Source: CAYNTS01 sp964400495 (GTDB lineage: Bacteria > Fidelibacterota > Marinisomatia > SCGC-AAA003-L08 > D37C17). Taken from it: a stretch of DNA of 44,793 nucleotides. The stretch covers positions 1 through 44,793 of the forward strand of contig CAYNTS010000011.1 of assembly GCA_964400495.1 (NCBI GenBank), written 5' to 3'. The stretch's first letter is position 1, and every line of letters starts with the position of its first letter. A model generated the notes under the pieces. It did not search any database, was not told where the DNA came from, and saw only the letters and a program-made list of their open reading frames with translations. Shown piece after piece: positions 7,913 to 18,214 of the stretch. The translations under genes were made by a program, and so were the position numbers.

Positions 7913-8338
7913 ATGGCAAAAAAAGTTGTTGGTTTTATTAAGTTGCAAATTCCTGCTGGTAAAGCAAATCCAGCACCACCAGTTGGTCCCGCTTTAGGTC
8001 AGCATGGTGTGAATATTATGGAATTTTGTAAAGCATTTAATGCAAAAACCCAAGAGCAATCTGGTAATATAATACCGGTTGAAATTACTGTTTATGCAGA
8101 TAGATCATTTACATTTATTACAAAAACTCCACCTGCTGCTGCATTATTGTTAGATGCTGCTGGAGTTAAAAAAGGTTCAGGTGAGCCAAATCGTGAAAAA
8201 GTTGGTTCTGTTACAATTGCTCAAGTAAAAGAGATTGCTGAAATTAAAATGCCCGATTTAAATGCTTTTGATGTAGATGCTGCTGTTCAAATGGTAAAAG
8301 GTACTGCACGAAGTATGGGAATATTGGTAGAAGGTTAG
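7913..8338 (+). CDS. rplK: 50S ribosomal protein L11
   Basis: 141 residues. The N-terminal domain carries the proline-rich KLQIPAGKANPAPPVGPALGQ switch region, and the C-terminal RNA-binding domain ends GTARSMGILVEG. L11 binds the GTPase-associated centre of 23S rRNA, where EF-Tu and EF-G act. It is 6 nt ahead of rplA, the usual pairing. Confidence 0.97.
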   Translation: MAKKVVGFIKLQIPAGKANPAPPVGPALGQHGVNIMEFCKAFNAKTQEQSGNIIPVEITVYADRSFTFITKTPPAAALLLDAAGVKKGSGEPNREKVGSVTIAQVKEIAEIKMPDLNAFDVDAAVQMVKGTARSMGILVEG

Positions 8339-8344
8339 GTTTAA

Positions 8345-9031
8345 ATGAATAAGAGATATAAAGAAAATTTATCAAAAATTGATCGTCTTCAAGAATATCC
8401 CGTTGAAGGTGCGGTTTCTTTGCTAAAAGAAATGAAATTAGCAAATTTTGATGAAACAATAGATTTAGCTGTTAATTTAGGAGTTGATCCGCGACATGCT
8501 GATCAAATTGTAAGAGGTACTGTTTCAATGCCTCATGGAACTGGTAAAGATGTTAAAGTTTTAGTGTTTGCTAAAGGCGACAATGTGGCTTTAGCTCAAG
8601 ATGCTGGAGCAGATTATGTTGGTTCTGATGAGTTTGTTACCAAAATTAAAGATGGTTGGACAGATATTGATGTGATTATCTCAACGCCAGACATGATGGG
8701 CGAGGTTGGTAAATTGGGAAGAGTTTTAGGACCTCGAGGTTTGATGCCAAATCCTAAGTCTGGAACTGTTACAAATGATGTTGCTAAAGCTGTGTCGGAA
8801 GTAAAAGCTGGTAAGATTGAGTTTCGTGTCGATAAGCATGGTACGATTCATGTTGGCGTTGCCAAATCATCATTTGAAGCTGAAAAGATTGTTGACAATG
8901 TCCGTGCGTTCATGGGTGCAATTATGAAAGCAAAGCCGTCAGCAGTAAAGGGGACATATCTTAAAAAGGTTACATTGTCATCAACAATGGGGCCAGGAAT
9001 AAAGCTCGATAAATCGAGCGTGACTCAGTAA
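8345..9031 (+). CDS. rplA: 50S ribosomal protein L1
   Basis: 228 residues with the L1 signature segment around VGKLGRVLGPRGLMPNPKSGT (about residues 119-139) and the C-terminal VKGTYLKKVTLSSTMGPG. L1 forms the mobile stalk that guides tRNA out of the E site, and in many bacteria it represses rplK-rplA translation. I could not identify its mRNA target site here. Confidence 0.97.
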   Translation: MNKRYKENLSKIDRLQEYPVEGAVSLLKEMKLANFDETIDLAVNLGVDPRHADQIVRGTVSMPHGTGKDVKVLVFAKGDNVALAQDAGADYVGSDEFVTKIKDGWTDIDVIISTPDMMGEVGKLGRVLGPRGLMPNPKSGTVTNDVAKAVSEVKAGKIEFRVDKHGTIHVGVAKSSFEAEKIVDNVRAFMGAIMKAKPSAVKGTYLKKVTLSSTMGPGIKLDKSSVTQ

Positions 9032-9040
9032 GAGGTATTT

Positions 9041-9562
9041 ATGCCAACACCACAAAAAATTCAAGTAGTTGAGGAAACAACGCAAAGATTCAAAGAATCT
9101 CCAGGTATTTATTTTACAAAATATACTGGAATGAATGTAGGACAAGCTACTGATCTACGTAGAAAATTTAATGAAAATTCAATTGATTATGTTGTTACAA
9201 AAAACACTCTAACAAAGATTGCCGCAAAAAATGCTGGTCATGCTGAAGGATTGTTTGATGACATATTAGAAGGTCAAATTGGAATTGCTTATTCTAATGA
9301 TGATCCAACTGCACCTGCTAGAGTTTTGAAAGATTTTATAAAAGTAAATAAGTCTTTTGAAGTAGTTGGTTTATTTTTTGAAGGTAAATTGTTTGACCCT
9401 ACAAAATACAAAGAATTAGCAAACCTTCCAACAAAGGAAGTTTTGTTAGCACAGTTAGCAAGTACACTAAACCAGCCGATGACAACATTGGCGGGTACAT
9501 TAAATGGTGCAATGGGTAAACTTGCTGGAACACTAGAAAGTTTAAAGAACACAAAATCCTAA
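9041..9562 (+). CDS. rplJ: 50S ribosomal protein L10
   Basis: 173 residues. An N-terminal rRNA-binding domain (TKYTGMNVGQATDLRRKF near residues 26-43, then YVVTKNTL) is followed by a C-terminal helix that holds L7/L12 dimers. It is the stalk base protein. It starts 9 nt after rplA, leaving no room for a long L10-type leader, so classical L10 autoregulation at a separate leader is not evident. Confidence 0.95.
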   Translation: MPTPQKIQVVEETTQRFKESPGIYFTKYTGMNVGQATDLRRKFNENSIDYVVTKNTLTKIAAKNAGHAEGLFDDILEGQIGIAYSNDDPTAPARVLKDFIKVNKSFEVVGLFFEGKLFDPTKYKELANLPTKEVLLAQLASTLNQPMTTLAGTLNGAMGKLAGTLESLKNTKS

Positions 9563-9586
9563 TTTAATTCCAGGAGAAAAGATAAG

Positions 9587-9970
9587 ATGGCTGAAGTAAA
9601 AAGAGAAGATGTATTAACCTATTTAGAAAACGCAAACATGTTGGAAATATCTGAGTTAATTAAAGATATTGAAGACAAATTTGGTGTAACTGCCGCTGCT
9701 CCAGTAGCGATTGCTGGTGGTGCTGCTCCTGCAGCAGGTGGTGATGCAGTAGAAGAGAAAACTGAATTTGATGTTGAATTGACTGGTGTGGGTGATAAAA
9801 AAATCAATGTCATTAAAGTAATTAGAGAAATTACTTCGCTTGGTCTAAAAGAAGCTAAAGGTATGGCTGATGGTGCTCCATCTGTTGTAAAAGAAGCAGC
9901 ATCAAAAGACGAAGCTGAAGAAATTAAGAAGAAGTTAGAAGAAGCTGGCGCAACTGTTACTCTTAAGTAA
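9587..9970 (+). CDS. rplL: 50S ribosomal protein L7/L12
   Basis: 127 residues. An N-terminal dimerisation helix pair is followed by a short Ala/Gly/Pro hinge (about residues 38-52) and the C-terminal factor-binding domain with GLKEAKGMADGAP and KLEEAGATVTLK at the end. It forms the flexible stalk that recruits EF-Tu, EF-G and IF2. CAGGAGAAAAG before the ATG is a strong ribosome binding site, as expected for a protein made in multiple copies per ribosome. A 74-nt gap separates it from rpoB. Confidence 0.97.
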   Translation: MAEVKREDVLTYLENANMLEISELIKDIEDKFGVTAAAPVAIAGGAAPAAGGDAVEEKTEFDVELTGVGDKKINVIKVIREITSLGLKEAKGMADGAPSVVKEAASKDEAEEIKKKLEEAGATVTLK

Positions 9971-10044
9971 TTGCCTGTCAGTTTATTCTATTCATATTTT
10001 ACCACATACAACCTGTTTAATAATTTAATAGGAGGTCGCTCGTT

Positions 10045-13000
10045 TTGGGTGTAACATCCATGTCTTCTATCAATCGAAGTAATTTTTCAAAGATTGATAC
10101 GGCTTTGTCTATTCCAGATTTGTTGGATATTCAACTCGCATCATTTGAAGAATTTCTACAAGAAGATGTGCTTCCAGAAAAACGTGATAACAAGGGTTTG
10201 GAAGCCGTTTTCAGAAATATGTTTCCTGTCGAAGATACGCACAGGAATTACGTTCTAGAATATAAACACTATTTCTTAGGATTGCCTAAGTATACAGTGA
10301 AAGAATGTCTAGAACGGAGAATTTCCTATACTTTGCCACTTAAGGTGAAGTTTGTTTTGCATATTACTGATGAAAATGATCGTAGTAAATATGTGCAAAA
10401 TATTGAACAGGATGTATTCTTTGGTAATATTCCATTTATGACTGAATCTGGTACCTTTATTATTAATGGTGCTGAACGAGTTATTGTGAGTCAACTTCAA
10501 AGATCACCGGGTGTGTTTTTTGATCAAAACTTTCATCCAAATGGAACCAAAATCTTCCAAGCAAGAATTATACCTTTTAGAGGATCATGGGTAGATTTCA
10601 CAACTGATATCTATGATTGTATTTATGCAATTATTGATAGAAGAAGAAAATTCCCTGCAACCCTATTATTGCGAGCGTTAGGGTTCTCAACAAATCAAGA
10701 TATCTTTGATGCTTTTGGTATGACAAAAACAATCAAAATTTCAAATAAAAAGAAATTGATTGGTAATAAAATACTTAAAGATATTGTTGATAAGAAATCT
10801 GGCGAAGTAATTGCTGAGCAAGATGCTGATATTTCAGAAAAATTGTTAGAAAGTTTATCTGAAGTAGGTGTGAAAGAGTTGACTGTGGTTGGTAATCCTG
10901 ACCAAATGGAAGTAGAAATTCTTTCTAATACAATGACAAAGGATCCAACCAGTAATTCTGAAGAGGCATTACAATTATTGTATCAACATCTAAGAACAGG
11001 TGAAGCACCCACGGTTGATATTGCACGCAAATTTGTTGAAAAAATGTTCTTTTCTACTAAAAAGTACGATTTAGGTGCTGTTGGTAGGTATAGAATAAAT
11101 AAAAAATTCGACATGAAAGCACCGATTGAAGAACCGGTTCTTACTAAAGAAGATTTTATCAATGTGTTTAAATATTTGATAACAATGCGTAAGGGTGAAG
11201 TAGGTTCAGATGATATTGATCATTTGGGTAATCGTAGAATTAGAACGGTAGGTGAGCAATTAGCAAACCAATTTAATATTTCTCTAAGCAGAATGCACAG
11301 AGTAATTCGTGAACGAATGAATCAAAGAGAAGCTGAGAGTTTGACTCCTCAAGATTTGATTAATTCAAGAATTGTTACAACTGTGTTGGGTTCATTTTTT
11401 GGTACAAGTCAGTTATCACAATTTATGGACCAGACAAATCCATTAGCAGAAGTAACGCATAAGCGAAGAATTTCATCACTAGGACCAGGTGGTCTATCTC
11501 GTGAAAGAGCTGGGTTTGAAGTGCGTGACGTTCACTATACACACTATGGTCGATTATGTCCAATTGAAACCCCTGAGGGACCAAATATTGGATTAATTAA
11601 TTCACTTGCAACGTATGGTATTGTTAATAAACTTGGTTTTATTGAAGCTCCATATCGTAAAGTGAAGCATTCAAATGGAAAATACGAAATTACTCAAAAA
11701 GTTGAGTATTTGTCTCCAGATGAAGAAGATAGGTCTTATATAGCACAAGCTTCTGAAGAAGTTGACGAAAATGGTAAGTTTATCCATGAGCATGTTAGAA
11801 CACGTCACGGTGTTGATTTTCCATTAGTAACTCCTGATCATGTTGATTACATGGATGTGTCGCCTCTACAGATTGTAAGTGTGTCTGCTGCATTGATTCC
11901 ATTTTTAGAAAATGATGATGCTAACCGTGCACTAATGGGGTCGAATATGATGCGTCAATCAGTACCATTGTTACGTCCGGAGCAACCTATTGTTGGTACT
12001 GGATTAGAAGGTGCTGTAGCTAGGGATTCTAGGTCGGTTATAGTTTCAAAGCATAATGGTGTTATTGAGTCTGTTGATTCAGATGAAATTGTAATTAGAA
12101 CCGATGGTCAGCCTGAAGAACTTGAATTAGTACCAGATGAAAATCTAAAAGTAATCAAGCTTAAAAAGTTTTTACGTACAAACCAAAATACATGTATTAC
12201 TCAAAAACCATTTGTGCTACCCGGCCATAAAGTTAAAAAAGGTGATGTGCTTGCTGATGGTCACTCAACAAGTGGTGGCGAGTTGGCTTTAGGTAGAAAT
12301 CTTACAGTAGCATTTATGCCATGGCGTGGGTATAATTTTGAGGACGCAATTATCATCAATGAAAGATTGATGAAAGAAGATGTTCTCACTTCGATTCACA
12401 TGAAAGAATTTGAAGTTGAAATTAGAGATACAAAGCGTGGAGAAGAAGAATTAACGAATGAAATTCCAAATGTGAGTGAAGAGGCAACACGTAATCTTGA
12501 CCCACGGGGAATTGTTCGGGTTGGTGCTGAAGTGCATCCTGGTGATATTTTAGTTGGTAAAGTAACACCAAAAGGTGAGACAGATCCAACTCCAGAAGAA
12601 AAATTACTTCGTGCAATTTTTGGTGAGAAGGCAGGTGATGTAAAGGACGCATCAAAAAGATGTCCGTCTGGTGTGAGTGGTACTGTTGTTGAAACTCAAT
12701 TGTTTGAACGTAAAAGTATGGCTATCCGTGCTGATGAGAAAAAACATATCAGAGATTTGCAAAAACAAGCACGAAAAGATCGTGTATCTCTTATGCAAAA
12801 ACGGGATGATTTGTTAGATATTCAATTGGTTGATCAAACATCTGGTGGTATACGAGATGCTAATTCTGGACGAACACTTATAAAAGCAAAAACTCTTTTA
12901 ACAACGCAACGAGTTAAAGATTTAGACTATGAAAGTGTTTCGTTGAAATCACCATGGGTTGAAAATCCAATGATTTGGATGAATATACTTAAAATTTGGC

Positions 13001-13815
13001 AAAATTATCGACGAAACTTGCGTCAACTTGAAGATAGATTAGAAAAAGATGTATTTAAAATCCGTGTTGGTGATGAACTGCAACAAGGTGTAATGAAATT
13101 GGCTAAAGTGTATATTGCTCAGAAACGTAAAATTTCCGTGGGTGATAAAATGGCTGGACGTCACGGTAATAAAGGTATTGTTTCAATTATTGTGCCTGAA
13201 GAAGATATGCCATATATGAAAGATGGAAAAACAGTTGATATTATTCTTAATCCGCTGGGTGTTCCATCTCGAATGAACTTAGGTCAATTGTATGAAACTA
13301 TGTTAGGTTGGGCTGGCGAAAAGCTTGGAAAGCATTATGCTACTCCAGTTTTTGACGGAGCAACAACAACTGATGTTATAGATGAGTTGAAAAAAGCTGG
13401 TTTACCAGAGTCTGGAAAAGTTGAATTGTGGGATGGAAGAACGGGTGAAAAAATAAAATCAGAAGTTGCAGCTGGTGTTATTTATATGTTGAAACTATCT
13501 CATTTGATTGAAGATAAAATGCATGCTCGTTCAACTGGACCATATTCATTAATTACACAGCAACCACTGGGTGGTAAAGCACAATCGGGTGGTCAAAGAT
13601 TTGGTGAAATGGAAGTGTGGGCGTTAGAAGCATATGGCGCAGCCTATACTTTACAAGAAGTTTTAACAACCAAATCAGATGATGTTGATGGTAGAACCAA
13701 ACTATACAATGCGTTAGTTCGTGGTAAAAACGCACCTGAATCTAATATTCCTGAATCTTTTAATGTTCTTGTGAAAGAATTAGAAGGTTTAGGACTCAAT
13801 GTAGTACTCGATTAA
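10045..13815 (+). CDS. rpoB: DNA-directed RNA polymerase subunit beta
   Basis: 1256 residues, complete. The rifampicin-binding region reads SQLSQFMDQTNPL...THKRRISSLGPGG, with the usual drug-contacting residues intact. PWRGYNFEDAI, GDKMAGRHGNKG and the C-terminal KAQSGGQRFGEMEVWALEAYGAA motif are all present. Start choice: TTG at 10045 lies 9 nt after GGAGG (10031-10035), while the next ATG at 10060 is 24 nt away, so TTG is the better start. rpoC follows after 18 nt. Confidence 0.98.
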   Translation: MGVTSMSSINRSNFSKIDTALSIPDLLDIQLASFEEFLQEDVLPEKRDNKGLEAVFRNMFPVEDTHRNYVLEYKHYFLGLPKYTVKECLERRISYTLPLKVKFVLHITDENDRSKYVQNIEQDVFFGNIPFMTESGTFIINGAERVIVSQLQRSPGVFFDQNFHPNGTKIFQARIIPFRGSWVDFTTDIYDCIYAIIDRRRKFPATLLLRALGFSTNQDIFDAFGMTKTIKISNKKKLIGNKILKDIVDKKSGEVIAEQDADISEKLLESLSEVGVKELTVVGNPDQMEVEILSNTMTKDPTSNSEEALQLLYQHLRTGEAPTVDIARKFVEKMFFSTKKYDLGAVGRYRINKKFDMKAPIEEPVLTKEDFINVFKYLITMRKGEVGSDDIDHLGNRRIRTVGEQLANQFNISLSRMHRVIRERMNQREAESLTPQDLINSRIVTTVLGSFFGTSQLSQFMDQTNPLAEVTHKRRISSLGPGGLSRERAGFEVRDVHYTHYGRLCPIETPEGPNIGLINSLATYGIVNKLGFIEAPYRKVKHSNGKYEITQKVEYLSPDEEDRSYIAQASEEVDENGKFIHEHVRTRHGVDFPLVTPDHVDYMDVSPLQIVSVSAALIPFLENDDANRALMGSNMMRQSVPLLRPEQPIVGTGLEGAVARDSRSVIVSKHNGVIESVDSDEIVIRTDGQPEELELVPDENLKVIKLKKFLRTNQNTCITQKPFVLPGHKVKKGDVLADGHSTSGGELALGRNLTVAFMPWRGYNFEDAIIINERLMKEDVLTSIHMKEFEVEIRDTKRGEEELTNEIPNVSEEATRNLDPRGIVRVGAEVHPGDILVGKVTPKGETDPTPEEKLLRAIFGEKAGDVKDASKRCPSGVSGTVVETQLFERKSMAIRADEKKHIRDLQKQARKDRVSLMQKRDDLLDIQLVDQTSGGIRDANSGRTLIKAKTLLTTQRVKDLDYESVSLKSPWVENPMIWMNILKIWQNYRRNLRQLEDRLEKDVFKIRVGDELQQGVMKLAKVYIAQKRKISVGDKMAGRHGNKGIVSIIVPEEDMPYMKDGKTVDIILNPLGVPSRMNLGQLYETMLGWAGEKLGKHYATPVFDGATTTDVIDELKKAGLPESGKVELWDGRTGEKIKSEVAAGVIYMLKLSHLIEDKMHARSTGPYSLITQQPLGGKAQSGGQRFGEMEVWALEAYGAAYTLQEVLTTKSDDVDGRTKLYNALVRGKNAPESNIPESFNVLVKELEGLGLNVVLD

Positions 13816-13833
13816 TTAACTGGGAGACGGTAA

Positions 13834-16800
13834 GTGTTTAACTTTAGTGTAAGTAAAAATCGTAAATCAAATTCCTTTTCTTCTATTACTTTAGGATTAT
13901 TATCTCCTGAACAAATATTAGAAAGATCTTTTGGCGAAACCTTAAAGCCTGAAACCATTAATTATAGATCATATAAACCGGAAAAAGATGGTTTGTTTTG
14001 TGAAAAAATATTTGGACCAGTTAAAGATTGGGAATGTCATTGCGGGAAATACAAACGAATCAGATATCGAGGAATTGTTTGTGATAGATGCGGAGTTGAA
14101 GTTACTCGAAAAACAGTTCGTCGTGAGCGGATTGGACATATAGCATTAGCGGTACCAGTGGTTCATATTTGGTACTTACGTTCTATCCCGAGTAAGATTA
14201 GCTATCTTCTTGGTTATACAACAAAACAGCTAGAGCAAGTTGTATATTTTGAAAAATTTGTTATTACAAATCCCGGCGCTTCAGGACGTGAGTATGGAGA
14301 GCTAATTGATGAAGATGATTATTTAAATTTAGAATATGAATTCGGTCTTGATGCAGTCTCTGAAGAGGATCGGGATGAAGATAATTATTTTGAAGCGTAC
14401 ATGGGTGGTGAAGCTGTAAGTCGTCTTTTAGAAAACTTAGATATTGTTTCAACTATCACGGAGTTAATGACACTTGTTAAAAACAAGAAAACTTCAATTC
14501 AAAAAAGAGAAGAAGCGCTTAAACGACTACGTGTATTAAAGAAATTTGACCCAAGAATTGAAAAGAAAGTTACTAATAAACCTCAGTGGATGATTTTAAG
14601 TATCCTCCCTGTAATACCGCCTGAGTTAAGACCATTAGTTCCGTTAGATGGTGGTCGATTTGCTGCTTCTGATTTAAATGATTTATACCGAAGAGTAATT
14701 ATTAGAAATAATCGTTTGAAGCAATTAATGGAAATTAAAGCACCCGATGTTATTTTAAGAAATGAAAAAAGAATGTTGCAAGAAGCGGTGGATGCATTAC
14801 TTGACAACAGCCGATTACAATCTGCAGTACGAAGTGGAACGAGAAGACCTTTAAAATCATTAAGTGATTCTTTAAAAGGGAAATCGGGTCGTTTTAGACA
14901 AAATTTGTTAGGAAAACGTGTTGATTATTCAGGTCGTTCAGTGATTGTTGTTGGACCTGAGTTAAAGCTACATGAATGCGGTTTGCCAAAAAATATGGCA
15001 ATGGAATTGTTCAAACCTCAAATTATTAATGAATTGATAAAACGTGGATACACTCGCACGCCAAGAAGTGCAAAAATGATGGTTGAAAGTAAGGCAGAAG
15101 AAGTTTACAAAGTACTCGAGTATGTTGTTAGCGGGCACCCAGTCTTGTTAAATCGTGCTCCAACTCTCCACAGACTAGGTATCCAAGCATTCCAACCAGT
15201 ATTAGTTGACGGAAAAGCAATAAGATTACATCCACTTGTATGTTCAGCATTTAATGCTGACTTTGATGGTGACCAAATGGCAGTACACGTGCCTTTATCA
15301 GCAGAAGCTCAAACAGAGGCATGGCTGTTGATGTTGTCTAGTCACAATATTTTGCATCCTGCTCATGGAAAACCAATTGCAATTCCTTCTCAAGATATGA
15401 TTTTAGGAAGTTATTATTTAACTAGAGCTCGTGATGGAGAGGTGGGCGAAGGTGTAAATTTCGTATCTTTTGAAGAAGTTAGATTAGCATATATGAATAA
15501 TGAAGTTTCTTTGCATGCTAAAGTTAGCTTTAGAAAAAATGGTGAGTGGATAAAAGATACTACTGTTGGAAGAATTATTTTCAATAGTGTTGTGCCGGAA
15601 GGAATGCCATATTACAATGAGATAATTGGTAAAAAGCAGTTAACTGACATTGTTAGTAATAGTTATAAAACCTGCGGAAATTTTCATACAGTAGAATTTT
15701 TAGACAAACTTAAAGATTTAGGATTCGAATTTGCTTATAAAAGTGGAATTTCAATTGCAATTGACGATATCCATATACCAGATAAAAAAGATGATATTAT
15801 CTCTAAAGCTGAAGAAGCTGTAGAAATAATTCAAACTAAATTTGATCATCAGATATTAACCGAAGGTGAAAGATACAATAAAGTTATTGATATCTGGACG
15901 CATGCAACTAGTGATGTTGCAAACGCAATGTTTGCCGAACTTGAGGCAGATAACCAAGGATTTAATCCTTTGTTTATGATGGCAGATTCAGGTGCTAGAG
16001 GAAGTCAAGACCAAATTAAACAGTTAGCTGGTATGCGTGGGTTGATGGCTAAACCTAAGAAAAGTATGACGGGTTCGGCGGGTGAAATTATTGAAAATCC
16101 AATTAAATCAAATTTCAAAGAAGGTTTGTCTGTATTTGAGTATTTTATTTCAACTCACGGTGCACGTAAAGGTCTTGCAGATACTGCTCTTAAGACTGCT
16201 GATGCTGGTTATTTAACAAGGCGGTTAGTTGATGTTGCTCAAGATGTTACAATCGCCATGGATAATTGTGGTACAATCCAAGGGCAAGTTCTTGAAGATT
16301 TAAAAGAGGGTGAAGAGGTTATTGAAAAACTAGATGAAAGAATTCTAGGTAGGTATATCCTTGATGATGTTGTTGACCCTATTGATGGAACTGTTTTTGC
16401 AAAATTTACAAAAAAAGGAACATTGCTTGATAGTGATGTTGTAGATAAAATTGCAAATAGTAATGTATATCAAGTAAAAGTACGGTCAGTTCTTACATGT
16501 GAATCTCCTCAAGGTGTTTGTGCTAAATGTTATGGTGTCAACTTATCAAATAATCGTGAATCCAAAATTGGTGACTCAATTGGTATTGTTGCTGCTCAAT
16601 CTATTGGTGAGCCAGGAACACAGCTAACGTTGAGAACTTTCCATATTGGGGGTACAGCATCTCGTATTGTTGAAAAATCACAAATTATTTCAAAGCGTGA
16701 TGGTATTGTAAAATATTCAGAAAATTTAAATTTAATTGAAACAACCAATGATAATGGTGAAAAAATTAAAGTTGCACCAGTGAGAAATGGTAAAATTGAA

Positions 16801-18123
16801 TTGGTTGATGATTCTGGACAAGCTATTACACATTGGTCAGTGCCTTATGGTTCTCAAATATTTATAAAAAATGGTGAGAAGGTTGAAGCTGGGCAAAGAT
16901 TGCTAGTGTGGGACCCATATACGGATGTTATTCTTGCAAGAATAACAGGGAAAGTTATCTTTAAAGATATGATTGAAGGTGAGACCTATGTTGAAGAAGC
17001 TGTGCAAGATGGTAAAAAAATGTTTGTTATCACTGAATCTAAAAATAGAAACTTGAGCCCACATATTGAAATTGAAAGCACTGAGGGTGATACTATTGGT
17101 GGTGCAAGTATATTGCCATTAAAAGCTACCGTAATTGTTCGTGATAATGAAAAAGTAAAAGCTGGCCAAATTCTGGTTAAGATTCCGAGAGATTCAGGAA
17201 AAACTCGAGATATCACAGGTGGTCTACCAAGGATTGCTGAATTATTTGAAGCAAGGAACCCATCTAACCCAGCAGTAGTTACTGAAATTGATGGAATTGT
17301 AGAATACGGTAAAGTAAAGAGAGGTGTTAGAGAAATTTATATTATTGGTAAAGAAGGTAAAAAAACATATAAAATTCCTTATGGTAAGCATATTTTAGTC
17401 CATGAAGGAGATTGTATTTTTGCTGGTGACCGATTATGTGAAGGTGCTGTTTCACCAAAAGATATTTTAAAAATTCGTGGTGCTTCTAGAGTGCAAGAAT
17501 ATTTGGTTAATGCAATTCAAGAAGTTTACAGGCTTCAAGGTGTTGCAATAAATGATAAGCATATTGAAGTAATTGTAAGACAGATGATGCAAAAAGTAAC
17601 CATCGAAGATTCAGGTGATACACAGTTTTTAGCAGGTGATAGAATCAATAGATTTGTTTTCCAAAAAGAAAATAAAGAGATTTTGAAAAGGGTTGTAATT
17701 ACTGATTCTGGTGATTCTGATTATGAAGATGGAGATATAGTTTTAGCACCTAATGTTAAAGATTTCAATAAAGAACTAAAAGAGGCAGGTAAAAAGCTAA
17801 TTAAATCAGTTAAAGCTAAACCTGCAACATCGAGCCCATTGTTGCTTGGGATAACCCGAGCATCACTAAATACTGAGAGCTTTATTTCAGCAGCATCTTT
17901 CCAAGAAACCACTAGGGTTCTAACAGATGCAGCCGTCGAAGGTAAGACGGACTATCTGAGAGGATTAAAAGAAAATGTTATTATTGGTCGATTAATCCCT
18001 GCAGGAACTGGTGCGTATAAAAACAGAGGATTGCTAGTCAGCAATCCGACTGATATCGCAAACAAAGCTGCTGAAGAAGAGGCCTCTGCGCTAGCAGAAG
18101 CAGTAATAGAAGAAGCCGAATAA
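13834..18123 (+). CDS. rpoC: DNA-directed RNA polymerase subunit beta'
   Basis: 1429 residues. The N-terminal zinc finger starts at Cys68 (CHCGKYKRIRYRGIVCDRCG). The catalytic NADFDGDQMAVHVPL with three magnesium-binding aspartates falls at about residues 474-488. The second zinc cluster CESPQGVCAKCYG and the trigger-loop region GEPGTQLTLRTFHIGG follow. Start is GTG 13834 after GGGAGA. The protein lacks the very large insertions of some phyla. It ends 91 nt before rpsL, the clearest internal break in the cluster. Confidence 0.98.
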   Translation: MFNFSVSKNRKSNSFSSITLGLLSPEQILERSFGETLKPETINYRSYKPEKDGLFCEKIFGPVKDWECHCGKYKRIRYRGIVCDRCGVEVTRKTVRRERIGHIALAVPVVHIWYLRSIPSKISYLLGYTTKQLEQVVYFEKFVITNPGASGREYGELIDEDDYLNLEYEFGLDAVSEEDRDEDNYFEAYMGGEAVSRLLENLDIVSTITELMTLVKNKKTSIQKREEALKRLRVLKKFDPRIEKKVTNKPQWMILSILPVIPPELRPLVPLDGGRFAASDLNDLYRRVIIRNNRLKQLMEIKAPDVILRNEKRMLQEAVDALLDNSRLQSAVRSGTRRPLKSLSDSLKGKSGRFRQNLLGKRVDYSGRSVIVVGPELKLHECGLPKNMAMELFKPQIINELIKRGYTRTPRSAKMMVESKAEEVYKVLEYVVSGHPVLLNRAPTLHRLGIQAFQPVLVDGKAIRLHPLVCSAFNADFDGDQMAVHVPLSAEAQTEAWLLMLSSHNILHPAHGKPIAIPSQDMILGSYYLTRARDGEVGEGVNFVSFEEVRLAYMNNEVSLHAKVSFRKNGEWIKDTTVGRIIFNSVVPEGMPYYNEIIGKKQLTDIVSNSYKTCGNFHTVEFLDKLKDLGFEFAYKSGISIAIDDIHIPDKKDDIISKAEEAVEIIQTKFDHQILTEGERYNKVIDIWTHATSDVANAMFAELEADNQGFNPLFMMADSGARGSQDQIKQLAGMRGLMAKPKKSMTGSAGEIIENPIKSNFKEGLSVFEYFISTHGARKGLADTALKTADAGYLTRRLVDVAQDVTIAMDNCGTIQGQVLEDLKEGEEVIEKLDERILGRYILDDVVDPIDGTVFAKFTKKGTLLDSDVVDKIANSNVYQVKVRSVLTCESPQGVCAKCYGVNLSNNRESKIGDSIGIVAAQSIGEPGTQLTLRTFHIGGTASRIVEKSQIISKRDGIVKYSENLNLIETTNDNGEKIKVAPVRNGKIELVDDSGQAITHWSVPYGSQIFIKNGEKVEAGQRLLVWDPYTDVILARITGKVIFKDMIEGETYVEEAVQDGKKMFVITESKNRNLSPHIEIESTEGDTIGGASILPLKATVIVRDNEKVKAGQILVKIPRDSGKTRDITGGLPRIAELFEARNPSNPAVVTEIDGIVEYGKVKRGVREIYIIGKEGKKTYKIPYGKHILVHEGDCIFAGDRLCEGAVSPKDILKIRGASRVQEYLVNAIQEVYRLQGVAINDKHIEVIVRQMMQKVTIEDSGDTQFLAGDRINRFVFQKENKEILKRVVITDSGDSDYEDGDIVLAPNVKDFNKELKEAGKKLIKSVKAKPATSSPLLLGITRASLNTESFISAASFQETTRVLTDAAVEGKTDYLRGLKENVIIGRLIPAGTGAYKNRGLLVSNPTDIANKAAEEEASALAEAVIEEAE

Positions 18124-18148
18124 CGGCATAATAAAAATATGTAAAAGA

Positions 18149-18176
18149 TTGACACAATTATCTTGTGTTCAATAAG
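18149..18176 (+). promoter_or_regulatory. Candidate promoter with internal dyad upstream of rpsL
   Basis: TTGACA (18149-18154) is a perfect -35 box. With a 16-nt spacer it is followed by AATAAG (18171-18176), a 4 of 6 match to the -10 box. The segment between holds a 6-bp inverted repeat, ACACAA (18152-18157) and TTGTGT (18163-18168), with a 5-nt gap. No T-run follows, so a terminator is unlikely. The site falls in the 91-nt gap between rpoC and rpsL and could give the rpsL-rpsG-fusA-tuf block its own transcript. Confidence 0.45.
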
Positions 18177-18214
18177 TTAAACTTTGTAATTTATTTGGCT
18201 ATGACGGAGTTGAA

